Shown: positions 33,241 to 44,530 of the stretch, one piece after another
Position numbering within the stretch: position 1 is the stretch's first letter
How the letters are laid out: each line of letters starts with the position of its first letter
Assembly: GCA_015680685.1 (NCBI GenBank)
Contig: MNCI01004871.1
Location: 698,830-762,829 of the forward strand
Direction of reading: 5' to 3'
Source: Gnetum montanum
Taxonomy: Eukaryota; Streptophyta; Gnetopsida; Gnetales; Gnetaceae
Length of the DNA stretch: 64,000 bases
The notes under the pieces: generated by a model
Database searches by the model: none
The model's input: the letters and a program-made list of their open reading frames with translations, nothing else
What the model was told of the DNA's origin: nothing
Translations under genes and position numbers: made by a program

Positions 33241-33968
33241 GCATATTTAGATAATTTAATGGAGCAGAATTTATGATTGAAAGGGGATTCCAAGCCCGAG
33301 AAAAGAGATGATCTTTGGAAAGGTATTCTAGAAGTAAATATGATGAACCATTATCTAAAGAGTATAAGACGAAGAGAAAAATAGAACAAAGATGCAAAGT
33401 TTCCAAAGGTTATCCTTGGTTGGTTATTTTTGGAACGGAAAATTATTGCTGGCATAAAGGAATCCAATCAGAGTCCTTCACAAATGGATACAGGAACTTT
33501 TTTTGAATTACTACTCTCCAAGCAAACTCAAACATGAGGTGACATTATCAAATTGGTAGTGGATATGCAGTTATTGGATGAGGAACAAGTTAATAATCTC
33601 AATGACATATGCTGCTTTTTCCATGATTTTCCATGAAAACATGTTTAACATGTCGTTGGAGAACAAGCATAGGAAGATCTCCAACAAAGAGGGATGATCT
33701 CTAAAGTCAATTCCAAATCCCATGTCCTACATCCCATTTTCCCATATGTCATAATAAAATCAAGGGATTATTGGAGAACATTGCATTCTGCGGAGGAAGC
33801 CAGAGAATATATGGAGAAAATTTACACCGAGGTAAATCAGGGGTTGCAGAACCCTTTGGAGGAAATCATTTTTGGAGATGCCAACACTTCTCACAGATTG
33901 AACATAAATACAAGCTTGTTTGCAGCAGTGCACAAGAACTTAAATGTTTTAAAAGTTACCAAGACTCC
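33241..33968 (+). other. Coding-like fragment of unknown identity
   Basis: Between the Tat relic and the HD-Zip fragment the plus strand holds gene-like text: 33315-33506 (YPWLVIFGTENYCWHKGIQS), DIIKLVVDMQLLDEEQVNNL near 33544-33603, and 33694-33990 (SRDYWRTLHSAEEAREYMEK, NPLEEIIFGDANTSHRL). Low-complexity and transposon motifs are absent. I do not recognise the family. It may be another host-gene piece captured with the HD-Zip fragment. Confidence 0.35.
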
Positions 33969-34330
33969 TAAGAATCTTGCAAGAAAGTAGCACGGATGCA
34001 TCGGGCTCGTACGTGATCTACATTCCGATGGATATCGTGGCCATGAATGTGATACTCAGCAGTGGAAATCCCAACTACGTGGCTATCCTTCCGTCAGGAT
34101 TTGCTATTTTACTAGATGACACGTGCTCACAACTTCCAAATTCTGATAAATTCTCATTTGTAACCCGCTCAGTTGGTGGTGCTACTACCATTAAAGGATC
34201 TCTACTCACAGTAGTATTCCAGATCTTAGTTGATTTAGCTCCAACAGCGAAGTTTTCTCTTGGCACCATCGCAACTGTTAACAATCTAATTTCCTGAACA
34301 GTCAAACAAAGAAATCAACATCGAGAGATG
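33969..34330 (+). pseudogene. HD-Zip IV transcription factor fragment (C-terminal region after START)
   Basis: The frame reads [49 protein letters not shown], then [40 protein letters not shown], then a stop where the family has Cys in ISCTV. HD-Zip IV proteins (ANL2/PDF2/GL2/HDG type, epidermal regulators) have LQE..TDASGS.VVYAPVDI.AM..V..GGD..YVALLPSGFAI and GGSLLTVAFQILV...PTAKL. Homeodomain, zipper and most of START are missing. The fragment starts after 'cctaag', which may be a former splice acceptor. No frameshift within 100 codons suggests a younger capture than the other fragments. Confidence 0.85.
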
Positions 34331-34891
34331 ATGATGGTCGGCAAACCAGGCTTCAAAAAGTCAAAGGATGTGCTGCTGATTGAAGCACCTCCTGTAACGG
34401 TACCAAGTGGCCACCTCCATATTAAAAATCCTTTACACGGTGGATGTCACTTTTCCGAGGCCAACAGCAAATAAATGCACATGATTTAGCTATATAACCA
34501 TCATATGGTATGCTCGACTCACAAGGATCGACTTTTCTTGATTTCCAAACCCATGCAGCCACCACTGCCAACATCTACACTAAGGTGGATGCTGAATTAC
34601 TTTCTTAGTACCTACTTTTCATGAAAATTTCTAGGGCTTTGTACATGGTGGGTTGTAACTACCAAAAAAGAACACTTGATAATTATGGTTATAACTCCAT
34701 GGTGGTTATAACTAATTATCATTAATTCATTTGGTGGTTATAACCAACCCTCATGGTGTTTGTAATTGACATGGCTCCAACATCCTTAATTTTATTATAA
34801 TTTGTTATAACTTGTTATTTCACTTTAGCATCCTTTTCTTTATTCACTTATCCTTTTACATGAATTAAAAACAAGGGAAAAAAAGGGGGGG
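34331..34891. other. Unassigned DNA with 'ggttataac' words and a purine tract
   Basis: No gene is recognised. From 34650 to 34770 words such as 'tggtggttataac' recur, as in repeat E. A purine run at 34874-34891 (agggaaaaaaaggggggg) ends just where repeat E copy 3 begins, as a polypurine tract would before a 3' LTR. Confidence 0.4.
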
Positions 34892-36305
34892 TATCGTTAC
34901 TCATGGAGAAAAGAAATTTATGTGATAGTTGTTTAATGTTCTATATGAGTTGAACACTTGTCGATTTTAACACCATGGTGATTGTAACTACCAAGTGTGA
35001 CACTTGTCAACTATAGCATTAATTTCCAAGGAAGTTGTAACTTCCTATGGTAGCTATAAGTAAACTAGCTTAATGGTTGTAACTTACCTTAACCTCCTAT
35101 GAGGATTGCAATTACCCTAAAGTCACTATAAAAAGGCTTCAAGGGTAGAAGAAAAGAAAGGAGGGGAGGGGGGTGGGGGAAGAAATTGGTGGGAGATCAA
35201 GAAGAAAGATATTAAAGATTGTAAGATGGATTGATAATTCATCAATTCAACTGCTTTGTTTTTATCATGTGAGTTCATTCTTTCTTATTTTGTTTTGGTT
35301 ACTTAACTAATGATATAAATAGTATTATGCTTGGCATTTAATTTTGGGATTTTTTTAGGTTGCCTTTATAGCTCTGTATTTGCACAATATTAGACTTCTT
35401 TGCCAAATAAGAGCTTATGTTGTATTACAAAAGCATCTTGAGCAATTTAATAATAATGTCTTATAGAAATTTCTTTTTTGAGTTTAGAAAATCTAGATAA
35501 TCTTTGATACTTTGAGATGACTGAAATAGCTTCTTTATTTATAAAGTTTATTGCCTTAATATTGCAATCTTGAAATTGTCAAATCTTTCTAGAAGTTCTA
35601 TTGTTTGCAATTGTTAACCAATATTGAACTAGACAAATAGAAGTTTGTACTTTGTCATTTACAAAGCATTTTAATAGTAAATAAAAGTGTCTATTATGAA
35701 ATTACTTGTTGAGCTCAAAGGATTTGGACAATTTGTAATAGATTGAATTAGAATAGCTTTATTGCGAACTATTTCCTCATGTCAATTTATCTTACTTAAA
35801 TGTTTGAGATTCCACACAGATCTACTTTCTTTTCTTTTCTCTTTCTAAAATGCATTGAATCTCGCTCTATTTCTAGTTTTCTTATGGAACTTTCTCTCTT
35901 GGAGAAATTAGGAATAGATTAGCAGAATTATGCTCAAACATTTTTGTGAAATTTCATTTGTTAAAAGTAATGTACTATAGGGACTGTATAGATTAAGTGA
36001 TTTGACAAAATAGGAACCTTCAAAAATTCACAGTATTTGACAAAGTTAGCTAAATTTCTTTTATGTAGTCAATTAAAGTTTCATACATAACCCAACCATT
36101 TCAACATTCACAACAGCAAACGCATAGTCATGTTTAGTTCGTTTCATAACCACTAAGTCTATTTGGATATATTTGAGTCTTCCTATTACTTGAGTTTACC
36201 AACAATCACCTAAACCCTATTTGAAAAACACCTTCATTTCTCATGATCCCAAAGTCACGAGATTGAAGGTCAAAGGTTAGCGATCCCAAACAATTGCCAA
36301 CACGA
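34892..36305 (+). repeat. Dispersed repeat E, copy 3
   Basis: This is the same 1.4-kb sequence as 11085-12525 in the same orientation, including the 'ggttgtaac' words, a TATA-like 'ctataaaaaggcttcaagg' near 35126-35144, 'ttcaactgctttg', and the end 'cccaaacaattgcc'. The Tat relic resumes at about 36306. Confidence 0.7.
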
Positions 36306-38350
36306 TGGTACTCTAATGACAAACAATTTCCTAGGAGGATTAGACCATTTAGTTTCTATGAATGAGGCTACGATATAGGAGTTATTGTTAGCACTTGGAG
36401 AGTTGGGCTCATTCAATACCCACTCTCTACGGTCTATCATCTTCTAGAGGTCATCCTTTAATGCTAGGAAAAAAATTGGTGTCATGACCAACCATTTGAT
36501 GATAATGACAATACCTATCCAACTTGAAGTACTTTGATAACTTCAAATCGTCTTCGATAGCTATTGTTGGGTCTCTAGCTATGTCACAAAGACAATTGTG
36601 CCTCTTACAAGCCTCTTTAGATAGTCACTTATGTTGTATATGGTTGTTTTTAAGTAAGTGTTCTAAGAGCTTAAAAGGCTTCAAAGGCAACCTTATGTAC
36701 TTAGACCCATCCTTCCACCCAAAGTTTGGTCTTTGTTGATTTAGAGCATAGGAAGTTGATGGTTGGGATTAGTTAGAAGATGTGTTGCATGATGGTGATC
36801 CTCGCCTCTCTCATTGTTTTGAGTCTTTTGCTACTATGGCCACAATTGTGTGTTCTTACTTGGCTTTATCAATATCCCTCCTTGCATGTTGGTTTTTGTA
36901 GGCAACATAGGTTGGATCATTGCTTGTCTTAGTTGCCTTCTCAATGTTCTTGGTTTGTGAGAAGGCTTGGCTTAGTGATTAGGGCTCTAAGTAGTAGAGC
37001 TTTGACTTGATAAAGTCATTTACTGCTCCCTTAAAGATGGCCAAGAGGTGAGTTTTAGCAATAGGCTCTAGAATCTTGTTAAGTATTGAGTTCCACCTTT
37101 GAATGAACCTTTTCACTAATTTAAGTGGCCCTTGCTTCACTTTCATTAGTCGATCCAATGTGGCATCTAGCTTCAAGTAGTATCTGAAGCAGTTGAAAAA
37201 TTGGTTAATAAAGTCCTTAAGGGAAGGGATTAAACCTCTAGCCAAGGTTTGGTACCAATCTAGAGCCTTACCTTTAAGGGACATAGGAAAAATCCTCAAT
37301 ATTGTATGTGGCCAAGCTTGCAAAAAGAGGCACTCAAATCGGAAGGTGACTAGATGTGCATTGGAATCCCCTTCACCACTATATTTGGTGAAGTTTGGAA
37401 TAGGAAAACTCCAGGCAAGGTTATTTGAGGCACCATAAGACCTATAGGATCATCTTGGTAGAAATCTAAAACCTTGACAATCTAAGTTGTATTAGCCTTG
37501 AGTTTTCACAACTCTTCGGTAAGCTCTTGGATCATTTGGAAGGCATGATCCAAGCCTTGGGGTATTTCTGTCGGCTGTGGTGCTTGTGTTGGTGGTTGAG
37601 GAGGGAGTTAAGAGGCTTGTGGCCTCACCATAGGCTGTGGTATTGAAGGCACAAGCTAGATTATGGTGGTCATATGCAAACTAAACAAGGAAAAGGATGC
37701 TTATGCTAAGACTTGAAGCACAAAGGGAAAAAAAGAAGTATGAGAGACTTGTATTGCTTGGGGTCCCAATGAGGGCCTCGCTAGTATGACAAAGGAAAAT
37801 GGTGAAGTAGACATTTCCGACATTGGGTGAATGGAGTGAGGTTGTGTGGCAAAGGATATCGAAGAGAACAAGAAGGTGGATTGAGACATGGGTTGTGTTT
37901 GGTGTGTGGCAATGATGGATGTGAACCCAAACATGGTAGAATATATAGGAGGAGAGTTAGGCTAAGGGAGTTGTCCCATCAATGAGGCAAGATACATGGA
38001 GTTGGATGTAGTGGTTTGGGAAGTCAAAGATTGGAAAAAACTTCCAATGAAAGTGTCTAGCTCCTATTCTTTCCCATCTCATGTATAATTTCGAATTAAT
38101 GCTTAGCATCAAATTTAGAGCATGATATCAAAAGTCTGGCTTGTATCTTAACAACAAGCAAGTTGTAGAACTCCTCTATGATAACCACAAAATCTAGGTT
38201 TTTTCCCCTTTCTCTAAGTGATTACCTTCATTCTATGACCACAAGGTCTTTCAATTCATAGACAAGAACTGCATCTTGGTTGGATGTCATGTTTGTCAAG
38301 TTAAGGGGCAAGGCGGTTGATTGGCTGAAAGACATTGTCAAAAGATGGTT
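36306..38350 (-). pseudogene. gag of the Tat relic
   Basis: Minus-strand 37934-37701 is a Ser/Pro/Thr-rich amino-terminal part. 37323-36979 is the retrotransposon gag core: LRIFPMSLKGKALDWYQTLA, SLKDFINQFFNCFRYYLKL, LMKVKQGPLKLVKRFIQRWN. The LPxSL.G.A..WY.. and F...F...F......S.L....Q...E.L...I.R wording of plant gypsy gag is clear. The nucleocapsid part towards 36306 is full of stops. It belongs to the pol at 27305-33240. Confidence 0.75.
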
Positions 38351-38808
38351 GTAGCCTTTTTACTATTTTTAGTAAAAAAATGTAATAAGTGGGATAATCC
38401 ACTAATGTAATTGACTAAAAATGGAAAAGGTAGTGGAAAAAACTACTCTGAAGTGGTGAAAATGAAAAAGTGGTTTATCAACTGAACGAAAATAAGTATT
38501 AGTTTTAATGGAAATAGGTATTTGAGTAAATAGGTATTACAGTAGGTAGGTATTACAATAAACCGGTACCATAGTAGATAGATGCTATAGTAGAGCAAGT
38601 GCTATAGTAGACTAGGTGCTATAGTAGACTATGCTGGCTTCAAGAAAATTAGCAACTGTTGTGAAAATGCAACGAAAATCCAACTATGCTAATTTTCAAG
38701 ATTTTAATGAAATTTTTTTGTAGATTTCAAAACTTAAAAATGTGACAGTTGAAAAAGGGATTTTGACCAAGAATTTGGGTGAAGACCCTCCTTCTAGCAC
38801 TAGAAAAC
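38351..38808. repeat. Spacer with inverted 17-bp minisatellite
   Basis: At about 38530-38635 units like 'gtgctatagtagactag' recur. They are the reverse complement of the 17-bp repeat inside F copy 1. No gene is seen in the rest of the interval. Confidence 0.6.
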
Positions 38809-40195
38809 TGTTGGAGCTAGAAATTTTAGTTGCTGGAATAGAAACCAAAAGATCTAAGCATCGTAACAGTTTTAACCCTGAATCCCAAGGGCTTCTAGAA
38901 ATATGATTTAAGGTATCCTAGATGATCTAGCGATCACCCAAAGAGTTATGAAAATGTAAATGGAAATGCGAACGGAGATATAAATGGCTTTGGAAATGGA
39001 AGTAGAAGTGAAAATGAAAATAGAAATAAAGTTGAAGTTGCAAATCTGGAATGAAAACAAGCATAGAAATAGAAATGTAAACTGAAATTTGCATAACATG
39101 AACAATAACTTTATTTAAGCAAAAAATAAAGAATAAGGTTCACGAAGTACAAATTTTGTGCCAAGAGCATAAGAAGTTGCTTACATGAGCTTGAAGTCTG
39201 TTGGAGAAGGCAAGTTATGATCTATAGTAACTCCATGATCTGGTTTCTTCTCAACTCCAGTTTCCAACAATGTTCCATTGGTTTTCACCAAGGTCTACAA
39301 CATGGTTATGGAAATGGATCTTCACTTTTGATGCAATGATAGCTACATAGGAGTCTCTGTGCCCAATGTAGCATTAGTTTCTGCTACCAAAAAGTAGAAA
39401 TAAGATTGTAATGGACTTTGGTGGTTGTGAAAATGCAAAGATTACTACTACGTGTGTGAAGTTTAGAACTATTGTGAAGGTTGTAGATGCCAAAGTGTTG
39501 TCATTGAAATAAAGTTTCTACATTGGGTTTTTATAGGATTGATGTGGCTATTTTTGGGTATGTGCACCACTACCATGATTGGTAACAGATTGGCATGAAT
39601 TTTCAAGTGCAACAGATATCAAATCTCTGCGTAGTTACCATTTATAGTAAGTTTGGCATAGACTACAACCAAAAAACTCATCCATTTACTATAAATAATA
39701 AACAAACTGTTGTAACTACGTTGGCACCATTCTTACTACACTAGCTTTGGTGGACTATGCTAAAGCTACAGTTATGCTAAAGCCACAACTACGATGGAGC
39801 TACAACTACATAGTCATGCTCTTTCATTGAAAACTTGGAATGACTATACTAGCCACTACTGGAAAAATGGAAATTCCAAAAGTTCCAATATTGCACTTCT
39901 GTTGGGTCTTGGTGGTAACTACGTTGGCCATTTCCCGCCTACTATAGCATTTTATCTACTATAGCACCAATCGAAATTAATGTCTCCAACGTAGTTGGGG
40001 CTATACCTTTAGAAAGACCCTTATAAATGCTAATTTTAGCAATTCCCAAGATGTTTTTAACCTTTCCAAGCCCAAATATAGACATGGGGTACCTTTTTCG
40101 ACTTGGGAAGCAAGGTAATAAAAACTTTTGAAACATTTTTTAACCCCAAAAAGTTGAAGTATGCAAGATTGTAGCTCATGGGCTACATATCTCAC
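38809..40195 (+). repeat. Dispersed repeat F, copy 2
   Basis: It matches 14838-16247 throughout. It starts TGTTGGAGCTAG; the inner end is TCCAAAA at about 39881 where copy 1 has TCCAACA, and both continue 'gttccaa.attgcacttct'. It ends against an inverted E segment at 40196. Confidence 0.55.
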
Positions 40196-40602
40196 ATTTA
40201 AAATGAATCCTTACCTCAAGTTGGGAGATGAAGGATACAACATGAATTTTTTATGGTGTTTCACAAAATACAAGCTATTATTCGACTAGTTAAATAGTTG
40301 CCAAAAATTGTGAAAAATAGAGTTATTAGAAAAGATTTAACAATTTCAAGATTGAAACATCAAGGAAAAGACTTTAGAAATTGAAGCTATTTCAAGTCAG
40401 CTCAAAATATCAAAGATTTTCTAAATCCTCTAAACTCAAATAGGTAATTTCATAAAGTCATTACTATTAAATTGCTCAAGATGCTTTTCAAAAGATAACA
40501 TAAGCTCTTATACTAGAATGGCACAAAAATAGAGCTATAAGGGCAATCAAAAAATCCAAAAATTAAATGCCAAGCACAATACTATCTAAACCATTAACTA
40601 AG
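40196..40602 (-). repeat. Dispersed repeat E, copy 4 (inverted), left part
   Basis: This is the reverse complement of roughly 35325-35660. It is split by element A and continues at 50375-50550. CTAAG at its right end (40598-40602) is the target duplication of A. Confidence 0.7.
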
Positions 40603-41368
40603 TGATGAGTGGTAAGGTACCCCTACACTCAACCATATGAATACAAGCATTTCACGTGCTATCCGATCAAACTCCAAGGACTAAGTGCTTACGCACCTTA
40701 ATGGAACACTCAAGGTTAATCAATCGTTGTCCTCCCAAACTTACTTGTATTGTCATGGTTGTATGGTTAAGTAAGCTTGAGGTATGTGAATTTTGTAACT
40801 TTTATCTTTTTAATGTCTTATACTAATAAAGGAAGGGAAAGAGAACTAAGTGACTAACTTACATTAACTATTCATTAACTAAGTTCTAATTGTTCCTAAC
40901 ACCAGTATCCATTCCCACTTTTCATACACATCCTGAACCAATGAAACGCTGCTAGGATTACCAAACGCTAGTCGTTACTGGGTTACCAAGTGATACACGC
41001 ATGCTCGAAGTGGTCGTACTGAGTGTACTTAACTAAGAGTGTCAAGGGTTGAGAGAGAAATTAATTAACTAGGAAAGCGTTAAACATTCAATGAGAATTA
41101 ATTACTAATTAGCTTAATCCATATGCTGTAAGGTTTATCATAAAGTTCGTCTTTATTTCAGTACACAAATGTGTGCTCAGGTACAATTTGCTCGAATAAA
41201 GATCCATTCACTTGATGACTCCTACTGCGGGAACACAAAAATTATTCTAACTCTGGAATGGTAAAAATACAAGAGTTTGGCTAATGGTCTAAGTCTAACT
41301 ATCTTGAAAAATGGAAGCTGCCTCTTATTTATAGAAGATGAGGCAGGATGCGATATCATGGCTCATCA
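40603..41368 (-). mobile_element. 3' LTR of element A
   Basis: The LTR is 766 bp, TGATGAG to CTCATCA on the plus strand. It is preceded by CTAAG and followed by 'tacccccatcac', the reverse complement of the G-rich tract. It is slightly shorter than the 5' LTR; its U3 has lost one GATATC word that the 5' LTR keeps. Confidence 0.92.
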
Positions 41369-41380
41369 TACCCCCATCAC
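41369..41380 (-). promoter_or_regulatory. Polypurine-tract region of element A
   Basis: Read on the minus strand, GTGATGGGGGTA abuts the LTR start TGATGAG. The same string with one or two changes precedes the 3' LTRs of B, C and the truncated LTR ending at 7769. Confidence 0.65.
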
Positions 41381-43480
41381 TGAATGAAAACTCATCCTCG
41401 AGTTCCTTACAAAATATTGGGAAGGTATGGGATTATTGACTTGAATGACACTAATGGTGAATGGGGTGATACATGAATGGATCATCATTATAATACATGG
41501 TAATATTAGTATTCATGACCACAAGAGTGAACACTATACACATTTGACATCTAGCCTTATCTGGCAGCTAAGAGAAAAGAGAGAGAAAAGAAGAAGATGT
41601 GTTGCTGACGACGCCAAAATTACGCCTTTCGTTGTTCATCCATAACCGCAGCATCAATCTTGTTCCTTGCATAACTGTTCTAGCACCAGTCCATCCTAAG
41701 TGTTTCCTCCAGCTCCAGTCCATTGTTGTATGATTATCATCTACACACACAACACAGTCTCATATTAGCAAGGATAAATAAATCACAATGCAGTTGATAC
41801 CTTGCCTCGATGTATGGTCCATTACCTAAGTTGTAATATGGCTAATATGGATTATGGAGATATAACATTGGTGACTACCCAAGGTGTAGGGGTTAGAAGA
41901 AAATTGAAAAAATTGGACCAGGACCCCCATGACTAAGAGTGATCTTCCGGTAGCGATAGAATGGAAAAAGATAAGGAAAAAGAAAGATGGAGAAAAAGAA
42001 ACAACAGCAATGCCGATAAAATGGATGTCAAAGGTGGTAATAAAAAAAACAAATGGTGATTGCAGAAATGTTTAAGGGAAGGAAGTTAGCTGATGCACCA
42101 AATAGGAATGCCAGTGGGTCCTCCCCAAAGCAGGCCCATGCCCTTTATGCCCTGACAAACCCACATTCAAAGAGTTCGTAGGCTCTGGAAATGTCATTCA
42201 GAAGCAAGAGTTAAAGTCTTAACCACAAGAATTTACCAAAAAGACAACAATGCATCAACCAACATATAGACTACTACTACAACCAACAATGAGGTGGAAA
42301 ATGGAGAAAGAATGATGGAAAGTAGAGAATGGAATGGAGTCCCCTTGTGTATTTATGGTTAATGTGACTTAGTAGATCTCATTCCAAATCCAGCCTCAAA
42401 CAATCCACATCCAGTGACTTCGCATTAATACACTTGGCCAATCCATCCACTTGAAGTAACAGGAACACTTCCACCAAAGAGTCACCACCATTCTGAGGAG
42501 ATGAGAAAGGGAAAAGTAGGAAGCGAGAAAGGGCCTCAGTTAGAGGGAACATGTTTTTTTAGTTCCATAATCAGTGCTTGTAGCCTAGATGATTATTTTT
42601 TCTATGGGGTGTGCTTTGAATTCTCACTCTCTTCTTTTTTCTCTCTCTCTTTTTTTCTTTTTCTTTTTTTTTTTTTTGTGTAAGAACCACACCATGCAAA
42701 GACTTATTATTTTTATTAGCTCAACTTCCTGATAATAGAGCAATGTCAGAATGGTAAGGAAAACTCAAGAAGAAAACATCCAAGCACCCAAGAGAATGGC
42801 CAACACAAATGCATCAAATCCCCTTGAACTCACACCCTTTTCAGTCCTTGAGTCCTTCCTTAGTTTGAGAAATGCCCAGTCACCAATTCATTAATAGTTT
42901 TATTATGAAGAAAGGGATCGTACAATTCCAAGCCAAGAGAAACCATAGAAATTTATGAATGCATGGATGAAGTGGACTCAGTGCCTATTATATCAAAAGA
43001 ACCATACCTTAGTATCAACATTATAACTCAAAGGTAAAAACCAAACATTAGCAATCAATAGAATATAGTTCATACCACCATCAAGAGCACTTATTAGGTG
43101 ACGAACCTAACAACACGAACAACCACACAAAGAAATGAAAAAGTATGAACGATGTTGCAAAACAAAAACAAGAAAAGTTAAAGAGATTTGTAAAACAAAA
43201 ATGTGTAAAACAAAAAATTAAAAAGGAACTGAGGGCCTCAATTGATCAGCAGAGATGGCCATCTCCCCCATTATTGAGTTGGAAGGAGGAGATCCGAAAT
43301 AATGAGCAGGGTCGTCCCTTCTCAGAGTTCTTATGTGCACTAGTCGTTCTAAGTTCATGGAAAGGTTTGGTCTATTGCACATTGACTAGTAATCTCTTAT
43401 CAGGGCTCTCAGGCCCCTGAAGGAAAGGTTGTATGAATAATATAAGGTCCTTCCCACAATGTTTGAAATTTTGTGCGTTG
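41381..43480 (-). other. 3' noncoding region of element A
   Basis: About 2 kb between integrase and the 3' LTR. It holds a palindrome block (43252-43277), a long pyrimidine tract (42615-42677), 'gaaccacaccatgcaaagac', the 'caaatccccttga' block near 42816 and the 'ggtcctccccaaagcagg' block near 42118. The same blocks occur in B, C, D and G. The ORF2 of element B has no counterpart here. Open frames at 41445-41645, 42501-42683 and 43145-43420 are not conserved. Confidence 0.65.
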
Positions 43481-44400
43481 TGGCACATGTGTGGGGTTAC
43501 AGTAGAGAACCTTATCTCCTAGTTAATACTTAACCTTTCAAATTTTCAAGTCATGACATTGCTTGTTATATGCCTTATGTAACTCATTTGATGATAGGGC
43601 AGTTAATTGGTTTTCGTCTAGCACGTTTAAAGTTGCCAACCTTTGTTTTTGTGCTAGATCAAGGTCGAGGTGGAGGTCAAAAGCCATGGATAGTGTACGG
43701 AGTTCAGTTTGAAACAGAAGTGTTGGAAGCTTTCCGTATACTAACTCATAGGGAGAGTAGCCCATAGGGAGTTTCCAAGTGGAGCGGTATGCCCAAAGAG
43801 CATCATTCAGTTTAGTGCTCCAATCTCACCTATACTTGCTAATTGTCCTTGTCAATATTTTAGTGATCTCCCTGTTCGTGACCTCGGCTTGTCCATTAGC
43901 TTGGGGGTGATAAGGTGTAGTCAATTTATGTTTAACCCCTAAGCATTTCGTTAACTTCCAAAAAGTTGCAACTGTGAAGTGTGTTCCATTATCTAAAATA
44001 AGTGCACATGGTACACCAAACCTATTTACAATTTGTTGTTGCACAAATCGTGCAGCTGTAGATGATGTGCAGTCTGTAACAACTACTGCTTCAGCCCATT
44101 TCGTTATATAGTCTATGGAAACTATGATGTAGGCTTTTCCATTGGACATTGGTGTAATGGACCCCATAACGTCTATTCCCCAAATGTTGAAGGGTTCTAA
44201 AGGTTGAATCCATTGTTGCAGATCCTCCATTCTAGCAGTTATTCCCCCATCACGTTGGCAATGCTCACAAGATCAGACAAATTGATGGGCATCCCAAAAT
44301 AATGCTGGCCAGTAATATCCTGCAAGTAAGATCTTAATAGTTGTTCGTCTCCCCACATAGTGACTCCCACAAGGGCCTTCATGAGCATCTTGGAGAACTC
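43481..44400 (-). pseudogene. Integrase of element A
   Basis: The zinc-binding tail (C..CQRDGG) precedes the core 44230-43826: NIWGIDVMGSI (first Asp), DYITKWAEAVVV, ALILDNGTHF (second Asp), HKLTTPYHPQANGQAEVTNR (catalytic Glu). The DDE triad is intact. After one stop the text goes on WSTKLNDALWAYRSTWKLPM, GYSPYELVYGKLP, the usual C-terminal part, ending near 43481. It inserts the cDNA with the 5-bp stagger seen as CTAAG. No chromodomain is visible. Confidence 0.85.
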
Positions 44401-44530
44401 TTAGTTGGTCCACCTCGAGCACGCACCATCAAACCAAGCCATCAAGACACACTTTGTAAAGTTGTTTGTTGATCTCCATGAAATACTTGGCTTTGTGAAG
44501 AAACTATTGTTTCTTCCTAAAGTCCAGCTC

